Positions 9,298 to 20,866 of a stretch of DNA of 64,000 nt are shown here, one piece after another. Both the position numbers and the translations under genes were made by a program. The DNA lies in NCBI GenBank assembly GCA_012845835.1, contig JABAKD010000017.1, forward strand, positions 4,090,867 through 4,154,866, given 5' to 3'. This stretch comes from Undaria pinnatifida. Taxonomy: Eukaryota; Sar; Phaeophyceae; Laminariales; Alariaceae. Every line of letters starts with the position of its first letter. Positions within the stretch are counted from its first letter, which is position 1. The notes under the pieces are model-generated. The model saw nothing but the letters and a program-made list of their open reading frames with translations. It ran no database searches and was not told where the DNA came from.

Positions 9298-12215
9298 ATC
9301 ACTTACTGGTAGTAGTCTTGTACCGCACAGGACAGAGAAAACGCCTTTTTGCAGGTACCTGATATATTTTTTTCGCGCTGCGCGCGAATAATCTATATAT
9401 TTATATTTTCCTTCCCTACCCTTGGTCGATGAGCCTCGAGTTGCAGCTCTGTTGTTGTCGCATGGTTGAGTTGATGTTTCCCCCCTGTTTTCGGCAGTGG
9501 GAACGTCATCGACCACTGCAGCTCCGTTTCCTTGGCAAAAGGCTGCTAGACAGCGACCTACTAGAAGAAGAGGTTCCACGAGCCTCCGCCCTTACCGCAG
9601 TCACCGAGCCCTTCCTCACGCGGTCACGGGGGGAGTGAGCGAGCAGGTTTTCATCAAGGAGCCTGGGTGTCAAAGCCTACTTCAGTTGGAGATGGGGGGA
9701 AGCGATACCGTTGTCCTGGCAGCCAGGTCTCCCTCTACTACGACCAGTGCTTCCTCCGGCAGGAATTCCTCCTCAGAGGAATCCCGCCATCGGTCTCGGG
9801 AGGAGGTGGGCGCTCTATCGGCGGGTATTGACACGCTCCTGGGTCGCGGAGGGGGTGGCGGTGGTAGCCGCGTCTCTTCACCTGCTGGTCAAGAATCAGC
9901 AGCAGGCGAGTTGCACATCATTGGAGCGTCTCATCCTAACGTGCCTTCCTCCGACATTTCTCTGTTCTGCATGACTATTTCTAGGAACGCGCCATAAGTC
10001 GCCTGTCTATGATACCTGGTTCGTGTTTTGCGGGGTGTGGTGCGGTGCTTTTCTCGTGGGGGAAGCAGGATTAGGCTGCTGTTCAGCCGAGTCCTGTTGC
10101 TTGTGTGTCATGGGGTGGGGTACATCGGTATGATTTTTAAACAGAGCAAGGAATGGGATGCTGTTGAGGGGAAATGATTCCTTGCTTGAGGAAAAGGCAT
10201 GCCTGGCTTCTTAGGATAGCTCGCAACCTATCATATACCCTCCTCTAGCCTCGTCCCTTCTCACCATCAAGTATTATTTCGTAAGAGCAAAGCAGCACAG
10301 CAGCATACAACCACGCAGTAAATCAGCTGTATACGTGAGTGGCCATGCATCATGTATACCTCGTCTAAGTAGGCGTAATACTCCACTCGCACTCGCACAA
10401 CGGAGCTTCGCTTTCTACGACGCATTCGGACGAAGACACAAAGAAACACCCTGCTGTGTAATTGCTGATTGGACCGGTATCATACTCACGGCAGATTGTG
10501 AAGGTTCTTTGCACCAGCAGTATGCATGGTACTGCTGTTCGCACACAGGGTGTCATCTCGCGCAGATTCGGTACGCAGAGCAGTCGCACGTTCTATCCCT
10601 TGCACGTGATACTGCGATCATACTGCTGTACCGTACCCAGAGTCGGGTAGTCTATATCCTGGACTGGGGTATCAATGCTATATCTAAAACACTCGCCCTC
10701 GTGCTCGCACACCTACGGGTGCCGTGATAGATGGTGCTACTGAAGTTGAGTATATTTATGTGCCTGGTGTGCGAGAACCGCGACATAACGACCCGTCACA
10801 GATGAATGAGCGCGTTTCAGAGGTCAAGACCGAACGTGTTTTTTTTTTAAATCACTCCAGCTCAACTCGTAAGAGGTTAGGTTTTACCCTCGCCACGACT
10901 TGCTGGGCAAGCAGTGGTCACAGGTGTCTTCCTTTCCCCCCGTTACTTGCCTTCATTTTTATCGCGCACAGGGTTCATTCGGCACTCATTCCCACCTTTC
11001 AGCTTTTAACGCTCGTCGCATTGCATCGAAATTGAGTTCTTGCAAGGTGACTTGCTCTGCTATATTTTTGCAGAGGTTATGACGGAAAACGTGATTGGCC
11101 AAATTGCCCTGCACGGACCGTATGATATACGTACTCGTGCCCTGTATGTTTCTGCTGCTCCTCATACGTACCTGGTACCTGGTACCCTGTTTAGCTAACG
11201 CTATTACTCAGACCACGGAACACCGGGTTTGCATTCGTATTTACGATCGTATGCACAACATGCGGAATGCCGAATTCTGAGGATATCCCTCTGTTGGTTG
11301 ACCAGAATGCCAGCTCGAGAGGGGAGAGGATACCTCTTGCCACTTATTCGATAAACTGGTTGACAGTTGACGTACAATCTGAATTCAAATTTCCCCGGAG
11401 TCAGGGATCTCCGGTGAGCTTGAACAAGTGTATTAGTAGGCGGTACTATCTAGGGGAAGGGGACCTGGTATCCACACGTACCCCTAACCCCAGCACTGAT
11501 CCAATCAAACCCCGTCAACTATTAACAATGTAGGGATCCCACCCATACATTCCCGTCCCTACATAAACTGACTGATGTTGGGATAACTCCCCCTCTTCTG
11601 ACACATCGCAGTATGCGTATTGAGACGTATGTACCAGTAGTATGAACCTGGCACATCGTAGGCTGACTCCCGTTTTCATTTTTATGTTTTCTCTGGCGGA
11701 GGCATTATTAATAGTTGCGTCCGCTATGATGTATGCGTGTACCACTTTTGGTCTTGTTTGTGTTTTTTCCGTGGGGTATTCCTCCACTCCAGAGTCTATG
11801 GAGCCTGTCCTGTGACCACGGACTTGGTTATGCGAGTTAATGTGAGAACAACAACAACAACAACGCCTCGACCATTTTGTCGACAAAATGGTACCAGGTA
11901 AGCTCTACGTACTGCTGCGAGATTCACTACTTATTTGCCTCTTTGTGCCCTCACTCGTACCGGTACCATGTCGTATCATGCTGTCTCAGACCGTTCATAT
12001 TAAGTCATACTCGCGTACCTGGTAGAGCGTACGTAGACTCGGACCGATAGTCGCGTGCAGGTTTTTCGTGCTCAGTACGGCCGTAGTTTCAGGTAAATCT
12101 GGTGACGGCAACTACAGCTAACTGTTGCACGAGTTACGTCCTGAAGACTGCTGTAGACAGTCCTTTTTTGCATCCATCCGACCTCTGCATGGTACCCGGT
12201 CCCGGGGACATTCCT
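9298..12215. other. Region without a recognised gene
   Basis: No gene can be supported. An open frame at 9497-9997 (+, 166 codons) is Ser/Gly-rich with no recognisable domain, and other frames are open over the same stretch. Several TACCTGGTACC palindromes occur near 11169-11180, 11889 and 12018. A (CAA)n-tailed repeat lies at 11788-11863. Confidence 0.4.
11788..11863 (+). repeat. (CAA)n-tailed short repeat, copy 1
   Basis: A ~60-bp body (TGGAGCCTGTCCTGTGACCA... TATGCGAGTTAATGTGAGAA) is followed by about five ACA triplets. The same body with a much longer triplet tail is at 12216-12324. A conserved body with a variable simple-repeat 3' tail is the look of a short retroposon end. Confidence 0.55.
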
Positions 12216-12282
12216 CAGCTCCAGAGTGACTGGAGCCTGTCCTGTGACCATGGACTTGATTATGCGAGTTAATGTGAGAACG

Positions 12283-12324
<42 letters not shown>
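12216..12324 (+). repeat. (CAA)n-tailed short repeat, copy 2
   Basis: It has the same body as 11788-11863, ending in about fifteen CAA triplets at 12280-12324. The tail length is the main difference between the two copies. Confidence 0.6.
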
Positions 12325-12460
12325 GCGTGCCTTTGATGCCCGGCCGGCGTCAAAGCGTTAGAGCCCAAGCGCTAAGCGCACCAAGCGCAAAGAGTAAATA
12401 CTAGGGCTGCGCACCGACAGCCTCGATCGGTACATTCCAGCATCAGCATCTAATATACTG

Positions 12461-12740
12461 ATCGCCCCGGTGGCAATCAGGTTATCCTCGAGCCTGGTAT
12501 AGGTCAGTCTCGTGAGTTCGAATCCCCCCGAGTGCATACTGGTATACATTCGTGGGGACTTTTTCTTGTGCACAAATTGACTTGCGGAAAGCGCGAGAGC
12601 GTGAGTTAGCAACACCCGATGAAAAATGGACGACCAGTGGAATTGCTGAACCCTATGCGCGATGAAAATTGAAGGCAAGAACCGGGGGGGAAGGAGGGAC
12701 GAGACCTGTGACCGCGGCTTGTCCAGAAGCTGGAAAGTAG
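12461..12740 (+). repeat. tRNA-like SINE family 2, copy 1
   Basis: It shares about 275 bp with 25735-26015. Near its start it holds a B-box-like GAGTTCGAATCCCC within a T-arm-like context. The body includes GGACTTTTTCTTGTGCAC, GATGAAAAATGGACGA and a GACCGCGGCTTGTCCAGAAG end. It is probably a second tRNA-related short repeat family. No tRNA fold is complete enough to call a functional tRNA. Confidence 0.55.
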
Positions 12741-12781
12741 ATGTGTGTGAAGGAAAAAAAAAACTGATCTGCATCAGTATA

Positions 12782-12905
12782 TTATAAAAATACAAATACC
12801 CTCCAGCTGTGAGATCGAATATTTTGTCGAAACTCATCTTTGCAAGCTGTGTGTGATACTCCGATCGCGCGTATTACGGGTTGAGTGTCCTCATTAAGGA
12901 TATAT
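12782..12905 (-). repeat. C-rich element, 3'-end copy
   Basis: It carries only the 3' ~120 bp of the C-rich family in minus orientation: CCAGCTGTGAGATCGAATAT, TTTTGTCGAAACTCATCTTT and GCAAGCTGTGTGTGATACTC. It ends toward 12905 where the full-length member continues, so it is 5' truncated. Confidence 0.65.
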
Positions 12906-13454
12906 GTACTAGACTGCATCAGTATAGTGACTGGACTGACGGTGTCAATATCGTGGGAATCGGGTAGCGATGCGAGGCGGCCGGGCTCAACGGGGCGAAT
13001 AGCCCCTATCCGGCCGGTGAGCGGACCCCGCTGGAAGCGCCGCCTGCCCCCTGAAGCCTGAGTGAGCAACAGGTTTTCGCAGAGATAACAGGAGCCCGCG
13101 CAGCAAGATATGTGGACGCAGCTGCTGTCAACTTATCAGATGCAGGTTGCTCGGCGGACGCTTGAGCCAACTCGAAAGGGGTTCCTCTCATAGTTCCACA
13201 CTGCGCTCCCCGCGACGAATTTCTGCGTCGTTTTCTCCAGCACAAGGGAGGGGGAGGGGGGGCAGCACGCAACGAAATGGTGGATTCGGCAATATGCTTG
13301 AAATCGACGAGATACTTCCATCTATTTGTGGGCGCCTCGCTCGTCGTTACATACTTCGGTTTGTCGAGAAAATCAGGTTATGACAAATGTGTTATATAAT
13401 TCGTCGCAGCGCCGGTGATTCCTTTTTAGCCTTGCGCCTGTTTTAGTTGTGTTG
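12906..13454. other. Spacer without a recognised gene
   Basis: GC-rich, with several short overlapping open frames and none recognisable. I see no structured feature beyond short C/G-rich words. Confidence 0.35.
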
Positions 13455-13640
13455 GGTGATGCTATATCATATCGTATCGTATTGTATCGAATCATTTCAC
13501 ATTATATAACATCACATCAAATCACGTCGTATCATATCATACCATATCCTATCCCATCCTATCTTATCATATCATATAATACCATACCATATCATATCAT
13601 ATAACATAATATCATACTTCGAAGTATCATATCATATACG
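13455..13640. repeat. Degenerate (CATAT/CGTAT)n pentanucleotide repeat
   Basis: Imperfect ATATC/ATCGT-type pentanucleotides (e.g. CATATCGTATCGTATTGTAT) run through this stretch. This is a decayed cousin of the pyrimidine/purine pentamer satellite in the TAPT1 last intron. Confidence 0.7.
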
Positions 13641-14389
13641 TGTACACATGTACAATGTACATGATGTACGATATTTGCTTTTTTGGGCCAAGTACTGGCA
13701 GCTTCAGCCAGTGCACTGGGTACGAGCGAAGCGAGTAACGCCGAGCGAAGTGATCATGTGCAACGAGGCCAGCCCCCCCCCCCCCGCTGGCGAGGGTCTA
13801 TGGTCCTACGGACTACCGCTATGCATCACATGATTACACCTTGTCTGCCTGGTGGGTAAAAACCGGACGTGCTCCGTGCCGGCATGGTAGGGATGCAAGG
13901 GTCTACGGACCCACGGACGAAAGGCCATGCATGATACGATGGTTACCCTCCCCTCGCCCCCGGCTAGCGAGTTAACCCCGCTGTAGGCGTTTTGACATGG
14001 TTTCCCATCACGGTCGAGACTCATTAGTTTGTTGGGCAGGGAAAGTTGCGGGCGTCGAAGCACACAAAAGCGAAGAAGGGTGTAATATCGGCGGCTGAGA
14101 TGGTTTCGTCCATCGTCGTGGTCGCGTGTTCGCGGTCTCCTCTTCTCCTGAGCGCGCTTACTTGCAGACCATGGACTGCTGTGAGAGAAATCGAACCCCA
14201 TAGTTTCACAGTTAGAAAAGTGTGAGGGAAGTTCGATTGAGGCGCCTTCCCCGGCTTTGTCCCACAAATCATACCAGATAAATAAAGTGCCAAATATATT
14301 TCACTTTGTGACGGTTTTTAAGCTGTCTTTTGTGTTTTTTTGTGTATTTGTGCTTTTGTTTTGTCAACCCCGCGAGAGGGCGTCGACCC
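13641..14389. other. Spacer without a recognised gene
   Basis: Minus-strand frames at 13806-14293 overlap one another and are not recognisable. A C-run lies at 13773-13786. Nothing else is supported. Confidence 0.35.
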
Positions 14390-14482
14390 ACCTTAACCCT
14401 AACCCTAACCCCAGCCCCAACCCTAACCCAACCCTAACCCCAACCCTAACCCTAACCCCAACCCTAACTCCAACCCTAACCC
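14390..14482 (-). repeat. Interstitial telomere-like (TTAGGG)n tract
   Basis: About fifteen CCCTAA/CCCCAA hexamers with scattered substitutions lie here, corresponding to TTAGGG/TTGGGG on the minus strand. It is flanked by ordinary sequence on both sides, so it is interstitial. Short related words (GGGTTAGGGTTACGGTTGGG) recur at about 41335-41360. Confidence 0.85.
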
Positions 14483-15847
14483 GGGCTAGGGCTCCGACCC
14501 GAGCGCGGCTTCGCCGCGCGTTTTGGAAAAACTGATGAAAAAAATGGGCGGACCACCTCAAACATCGAAATATATTTTGAACTGCTGTATCTGGTATCAT
14601 TTGTGGGGTAACAACATCGCAAAGGCTACTGGTTCGATTATCCTTGTAGTGGGGAGTACTCGTACAGCAAAATATTTCCGGGGCACGTACTGGAGGTGTC
14701 ATTATGATTTTAACTAGGGAGTAAGTGGCACCCCCGCCCCGACGGCGAAAAAAAAATTATGAAGACATATAGGAAAACTCATGATGATCGTGTTCTTCAT
14801 GCTAAGCGCTTGCACGGTATCACGTGATACAACAGCATCAGCGTGATAAGACTCTTGAGTTGAACGTACACGAACAGCAGCGTGTAGAAAACAGCGCGAC
14901 AGACAGCCGACGGACCTTGTGTCGGGCAAGAGTGGCTGCGATGCAGTAAACGGCAGCATCGCCACAAAAACCGGTGGACTGTAAAAGTCGAGGGTACCGC
15001 GAAGCCGTTGGTAAGAAATAAGCAGAAGATACGAAGAAATCTCGAAATTATACTCGTACTCATACTCTGTTGTGCATGTATGCGTGGTATCACATGATAC
15101 ACAACAGAAGCAACAGCAGTGTGGCAGAGTCTGGGCTGCGCGTATACAACCGACACTGGAGGCAGCGTGACAAACATCTCACGAAATAAGAGTGAGATAA
15201 ATCATGGAAAAAGGTCTAGGATACCCAACGATTTTTCTCTTTTTAGCACGAGGTACCAGGTGAGCGTCAAACTCGGACAAAGATACCCAGCCAACCCGAC
15301 GATTGTATGGATTCAGATTGTGTTGCGAGATTTTTTCCTGGCAAAAGAAACACGACTTGAGACCTGTGCTTATTGTCGGAGCCTTGCGTCGTGCCGACTT
15401 GAGAATGTGAAACATGGTTGGTGTCGGAACTGCTGTACTGCTGCGAATTCCCCCCTACAGAGTAGTGCTGCTGCTGTATCCGATAGATCGGTGGGTTGTA
15501 CATGTTGTTCTATGATCGTATGTATGCTACACGTACAGGTGTTACCTGCAGGTGTTGTGTGTATGAATACTCGCACGAAATACCGTACGTGAGAGAGTCG
15601 GAATATCCCTGGAAATTCCGGAGTCGACCAAACGCGTGGGAAAAAAATCGGATTGGAGATGTAACGTGGAGCTTACCTGTTAATACTGTGGACGGTCGGC
15701 TATTTTGTCCAAGCTGGATCAGAAGTGTATACTGCTGGTGTATACGAGTATCGAGGGTAGATTACCGCGTAGTCGGCGGTATGGTTGCTGTATGCTTTTT
15801 TCTTTTTATCATCCTCCGGCGGATGGAGAAAAAAAAGCTGTACCCCG
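14483..15847. other. Region without a recognised gene
   Basis: The longest frame is 15119-15592 (+, 157 codons, cysteine-containing but without a repeat pattern). It has no recognisable domain and competes with open minus frames. A fragment resembling the end of the A-tailed short repeat (ATCCTCCGGCGGATGG) lies at 15810-15826. Confidence 0.35.
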
Positions 15848-15927
15848 TTAGAGCCCCCGAACCCCTCCGTGTACTAAATACAAGTGAGTTTTCCCCCAAA
15901 ACGGGTTTCCAGTTGGAAAGGGGTTAA
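15848..15927. mobile_element. TTAA-flanked mini-element, decayed copy
   Basis: It is the same ~80-90-bp sequence as 16890-16978 (GAACCCCTCxxTxTACTAAA, AACGGGTTTCCAGTTGxAAA). The right end, AAAGGGG followed by TTAA, is intact; the left end is mutated (TTAGAGCCCCC). See the intact copy for classification. Confidence 0.6.
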
Positions 15928-16889
15928 GCTCATCGCACTTCCACGTGTTTTCATGCCTGTCGTGTCAGTTTAAATCAATTAGTTGTATCCTCAATCCAGC
16001 GCTAGCTGGCGTGTGTGTCCTTCCGTTCCCGTGGTGGCGACAGCGCGAGCTCCGGCATGCTGGTATGTAGTGCGTGGTGCTGTGTGCTGCAGTGCGGCAC
16101 GTCGATTTTGGTCGGCGTTGGGTCAGGGTGCTTCGTTCCTGCGGGCGGCTAAACTTATCGAGACCCAGGGTCGGTTTGGGGGGTTTAGGTCTGGGTGGGA
16201 CCAGGCCGGCGCGGGATCGGGGCGCCCATCGGGAGCGTGGTGCAAACGACGTGTTGGTGTTTGTTGTTTGTGTCGGCAAAATGATGTCAGTCACGATGTA
16301 CTACAGAAAGTTGGGAGGACGTTCTAAGTCGCGGGTTTTAATCCATTGACTTAACAAAGAGGGATGCTTTTACCCTTTCAGGGTTGTACCCTCGTTGTTT
16401 TGGGGAAACACTACAAGTATCTATGCTGGGTATGGATTCGAAGTAAGATGGATTCTGCGGTTGTGAAAGAGTTACGCTTGCCAAAAGTGTTGGGCTCTAC
16501 GTGGCTCCAAGCGGTTAGACCTGTAAACGTGGGTGCAGACACAGTGCTAAGGAGCACTCGCGCGCTTATTTGATTAAGTTACGCAGTAGAGTTTGTTGTT
16601 TAGGTTTGAAGAGCCAGAGATTTATGTTCATCACGTCATAACTATTGCCAGGTAGAAAGTAGAAAGCATGAGAATGTGTTACGTGCATACCTGGTATATC
16701 ATGCTCGTACTTGCTACCTGGTATGTTGTTATTTCCGCTGGGCACAAAACCACATGCGCCAAATCAGAAGCTTTGATCTTGGTGGATGAACCGCAACCGT
16801 CGTTTGATAGTTGTTTCCTGGTGGTTTCCACGACGTTTTTGTTATTTTCACTGTTTCCAATTAATTCCCCGCCAGTTTTTGTACGTCGT
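15928..16889. other. Region without a recognised gene
   Basis: Open frames at 15983-16349 overlap in three registers and I see no protein signature. Two TACCTGGTAT motifs lie at about 16688 and 16718. Nothing else is supported. Confidence 0.35.
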
Positions 16890-16978
16890 TTAACCCCTTT
16901 AAGCCCTCGAACCCCTCTCTATACTAAATCCAAGTAATCTTGTCCCCAAAAACGGGTTTCCAGTTGTAAAGGGGTTAA
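16890..16978. mobile_element. TTAA-flanked 89-bp mini-element (piggyBac-type?)
   Basis: TTAA (16890-16893), then CCCCTTTA; 65 bases of interior; then TAAAGGGG and TTAA (16975-16978). Perfect 8-bp inverted ends starting with C-runs inside duplicated TTAA are what a piggyBac-superfamily miniature element looks like. The short arm length makes this a suggestion, supported by a second copy at 15848-15927. Confidence 0.6.
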
Positions 16979-18179
16979 GTTGCCTCGCGTGCCCCACTGA
17001 TCATCTCCGATCAACAGCATTTCGTTTTTACATCTTGTACCAGCAAGCGCCAAAGAAGTCAAGCAGTCGTTATTAACATTTCTGTTTATACGAAAAGCAG
17101 TGAAGTACCAGGCAGTGTAGTTGAGGTAAATCGTTTCTTACGGCAATCGGTATGTCGGCCAAGTGTTGATGTTGTAGACCTGGAACAGAGGCTGTTCGCT
17201 TGTGCGCTCCTCGGAGTGACCCCACCTGCAATCCACCAGATACTCGCAGGCGAATGCTCTGCCTCTCCGACGATGCCGTTTGAATTCTTGTCCTTTTGTG
17301 TAATACTTCGAAGTATGCCCTTTCCGATAATGCGGACAAAACAAAGATTCTTCCGTTCTTCCCGGTGAGAAAGTTCGGGACATTTAAATATATATATATA
17401 TATATGTATTGAACTTTTTGTACCCTGGGTTTGTTGTTGTTGGAATTTATGGACCTTATGGCGCAATCCTCAATATGTCAGATCCACCGCTGGAAAAAGT
17501 GGAATCTGGGGAGTGGGTGGACCCGTTCCGATAAGTGCATGACCGCCTTGCTTGCTCACCGGGCCAAACGCGATAAAATTGGCTTGAAGTAATCAGGGCT
17601 CATCCCCCCCGGCCGCCCCCCACCTCCCACCCTCGACCCACCGCCTTTTTCCCTATAAACGACAGCAACAAGAAGTGTAGCAACAACAGAAAGTCGATAC
17701 CAACACCACCACCAACGATATCAACAGAAAGAAATAACCCTGACCCTAACGCCCTTACTTTCTCCAAATCCGTGTGACAGGGCACCTGTGTAGGCAGCCG
17801 GAAACGCCGCACATTGGGGGAGGGGTCAGGTCCCCAGCATCCCCGGTACCCGTGTCGATCATGGGCCGCTCCTCTTGCGTGGGTCGGGCTTTAGGCCCGG
17901 GGCCGTCGGAGGCGACGCCAGGGAGGGGACGGGGGTTGGGGGCGGGGGATGGGGCGAGAGAGGGGGGGCGCGGGAGGTGAGCGCGGGGAGGTTTTGAAAC
18001 ATGGTTTCTGATGGGCTTTGTTGAGGATGTGTGTGTGGGGGGGCGGGTAATGGTCGGGTGATGGTGGGTGTTGCCTGCGCGGTGTATGAGTGACGGGCTA
18101 CTGCCTTCGTGGTCGCGCCTTTATCGTTTCAATTCTCGCATTGTAGTGTGCGGAGGTAACGCAGTAGTACACGTCCAAA
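16979..18179. other. Region without a recognised gene
   Basis: Minus frames at 17073-17466 overlap in three registers. One (17138-17383) encodes a basic stretch with CPHYRKGH and RGRAFACEYL but no family I recognise. 17760-18110 is G-rich with a chance open frame. A short (AT)n lies at 17386-17405. Confidence 0.35.
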
Positions 18180-18310
18180 TTCACGCGTGGTATATATATA
18201 TTTGCGCGATCGGAGGGAGTATCACACACAGCTTGCAAAGATGAGTTTCGACAGAATCTTCGATCTCACAGCTGGAGTGTATTTATTTTTATTTTTTATA
18301 TTGTATTTTT
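18180..18310 (+). repeat. C-rich element, 3'-end copy
   Basis: The last ~110 bp of the C-rich family: GCGCGATCGGAGGGAGTATC, AGCTTGCAAAGATGAGTTTC and CTCACAGCTGGAGTGTATTT, followed by an AT tail. It is 5' truncated just upstream of the GCGCGATCGG block. Confidence 0.7.
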
Positions 18311-18352
18311 TGCGGGTTGCTGTTGTTTGGAGTGGTGGTGGCGTTGGCGATA

Positions 18353-18600
18353 ATGTCAGACGCGTGCTACGATAGAGGTGCACCACTTTTTTTCTGAGGT
18401 GTCCTCGATTTGGGAGCTTAAGACCTCCCCAAAAAACGGATTTGGAGAAGAATAAAAAACTGCTACCGGATGAAAAATGCCGTGGCTTAGGTAATCTGCG
18501 AGAATCATGCAAAACGAAACGGTCTATGTTCGACGATTTTTGCCCCGTCCTTCAGACACCATTTCAGACGGAAAGTGCTACGTCTATCGTAGCATGCATC
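18353..18600. mobile_element. MITE with GCTACGATAGAGG termini, copy 1
   Basis: The left end GACGCGTGCTACGATAGAGG and right end CTATCGTAGCATGC are inverted repeats bounding about 245 bp of non-coding sequence. Interior words (CTTAAG, CATGCAAAA) are shared with the copies at 35029-35285 and 38639-38905 in inverted order. This is a small terminal-inverted-repeat element; the superfamily is not assigned because the target duplication is unclear. Confidence 0.7.
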
Positions 18601-19297
18601 GTCATGTAATTGTATGCCAAAAAAGGAGTAGTGGTTGCAGTAGCAGGAGCGTTGCCAGCAGTGGTTTTTGTTGCGCTTCATGAATCTGGTGTTATTGATT
18701 GTTGATCGTTTGCTCTACATCCAATCACACTCTTATACTCTAATCTTGCACGCTCTTGATATATTCAATTCTCCAATTCTTCCCAAACTTGAGGCGGTCG
18801 CTTCAATTTAACCCCCACCTTGACGGAACATGTTCGAATCTTCCGCCTCCAATCTCCCGCCTCACAGCAACAGCTGTTCCGTGCGTGCTGATCAAACGCC
18901 CACCAGTTCCCTGTACCCTGCCGTATCCGCTTTGCTTTTGTTCCACCCTCCGTATCCTTCTTTCTCTCCTGAATGATTCAGCTCACCTCAACTACCTCGC
19001 TATCTCGTACTGAAATATCCCCTCATAAACACGCCTTCCAAATATGTCGAGGTTAATTCCCGCTCCACAAAACCCAGATTTCCTGCGTTCAATCTTACAC
19101 ATCATCGTGGATATATACGATTCGTCTCCCAATCCTTGGAAAACCCAACGTTTGCGTCTTATTTTTTATGCGATAGCTTCACCCCCCCCCCCCCCCCCCC
19201 CCTTCGCCCCCCCCCCCCCCCCCCTTTCCCCCCCGCCGCCGTTGCTGCCCCCCCGTCTCCGTCCTATCATGCCATCTCTAACCGGGCCCGCTGATGA
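18601..19297. other. Upstream region of the TAPT1-family gene
   Basis: AT-rich then C-rich DNA. C-runs at 19182-19232 sit just upstream of the proposed start codon, where a promoter or 5' UTR would be. No TATA box or other site can be assigned confidently. A short upstream ATG frame (19294, five codons) overlaps the proposed start. Confidence 0.35.
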
Positions 19298-20866
19298 ATG
19301 CGCAAGCATAGGTCTGCGCCATCTAGTCCACCTCAGGTCAACCTCCCCCTGATGCAACCCCCATCGTCCACGGCACTGTCACCACCACCACCATCATCCA
19401 CACCGTCAACACCAACACCACAACGAACTTCAACACCATCAACACCAACGCGCTCACAACCTCGAACATTCTCATACCCGTCACCATCACCACCACCACC
19501 ATTACCATCACCGCCACCACCACGATCGGCACCAGCAGCATCGCAACCACAATCGTTACAACTACCGCCACCAGTGGCGCTAGAAACTGCGCCCCCCCCG
19601 GCCCCTGCCGTTAGCGAAGCGGAAGGGTGCTCGGCTTCCATCCCGTACGACCGCTGCGACGGGTTTGCCTCGAAAGAGGAGGCAGTGCTGGTTGCGGCGG
19701 CGCGGGGGAGAGGGGTTGCTCGCGAGGGTTTCGACTCTACGGAGGCGGTAGTGACGGCAGCGCAGGAGGGGGAAGGGGTTGAAAACTTGTGTCCGCTTCC
19801 GGGGCCCACGACCGCGCTTCGCGAATGCGTCAGCGTCAGCGTCAACGGGGGGGGTTCTGGAAGCGAAAGGGCGTTCACGGCGGCCCCGCCGAGGCCAGCG
19901 GTGGCGGCAGTGGCGGTGGCAGCGATGAAATTGGAGGTGGACGTACCGGTGAAGGTGGAAGTTTTACCGGAGGAGGAGGGCCGCCCGGCTCCGCAACCCC
20001 CAGCTTCGGGGGACTTTGTCGTATCTGTGTTGGGCGGGGTGGTGGATGGGGGGAAGGGGGGCGGGCGGGAGGGGGGCGAGAATATGTCCGCCGCGGAGCG
20101 CACTGAGGATTGCCTTGGTGCTGGAGGGGGGAGTGGTGGCTGTGGGGTTCGGGGGTGCGAGGAAATTAGGCAGGGTGTTTGCGACTCGCGGGAGGCGTGG
20201 GTTGGTGGCGTGGATGGTGATGGAAGGGCTAGCGTAGCCCGATGGATGGGGCAGAAGCAGCAGCAACCGGCGTCCGTCGCTGCTGCTGATGCCGCCGCCG
20301 CCGCCACCATCGCTTCTGGTGCTTCTGCTGCTGCCGCACCTGCTCATACTGCTCGCCTCGAGGATGCTAGGGGTGGCAGGGGTCAGCCGATTCCTGCTGC
20401 TACTGCTTCTGCTGCTGCTGCTGCTGTGTCTGCTCACTCGCCTTCTGCTAACACGCCTGCCGACGAAGCACCTGCTCTTACCGGCCGTCTCGAAGGTGGT
20501 GCCGCCGTCGACAGCGTTACCGGGAGCAGTACCGACAGCAGCAGCGGCAGCAGCGGTAGCGGTAACGGTGGTAGTGTTGACGCTGCTTCCGAAGGTTTGC
20601 GGCGGCAGATGGAGGCTCTGCTCGCGAGAGTGGAGTTCTTGGAGAGTCGGCACGCGTTCGAAGGGGCAGGCTGGGGGGCGCGGCGGGGCGGCGGCGTGTG
20701 TGTGCCCGAGAACGAGCCCGTGTCGGCCACGGCGCATACGGTGTTGTTGACGCCCCCGCCACGGTTGACGAGGGCTCGGGACCACCTGGGGAGCGGGGAG
20801 GTGGCGGGGACGGGGGTGAGCACGACACCGTTAACGGGGTTGGATGTGCTCTTCCGCACGCCGAAG
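19298..20866 (+). CDS. TAPT1: TAPT1-family gene exon 1 (disordered N-terminus)
   Basis: 523 codons ending phase 0 at AAG|GTGAGA. It encodes Ser/Thr/Pro-rich repeats (first ~100 residues), Gly/Ala/Glu-rich middle stretches and a short amphipathic helix candidate around residues 432-456 (RRQMEALLARVEFLESRHAF). The donor site truncates an open frame that otherwise continues to 21358. Whether ATG 19298 or a later in-frame ATG (residue 19) is used cannot be told. Confidence 0.7.

Noticed and set aside
12402-12420. Left end of an hAT element (TAGGGCTGCGCACCGAC)
   Set aside because: No matching inverted end or 8-bp duplication found nearby.
17138-17383. Small basic cysteine-containing minus-strand gene
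   Set aside because: No splice partners, no family recognised and two overlapping registers equally open.
19333-20785. Minus-strand frames of 325 and 273 codons
   Set aside because: They are shadows of the GC-rich exon 1 of the + strand TAPT1-family gene, with which the donor site and phases agree.
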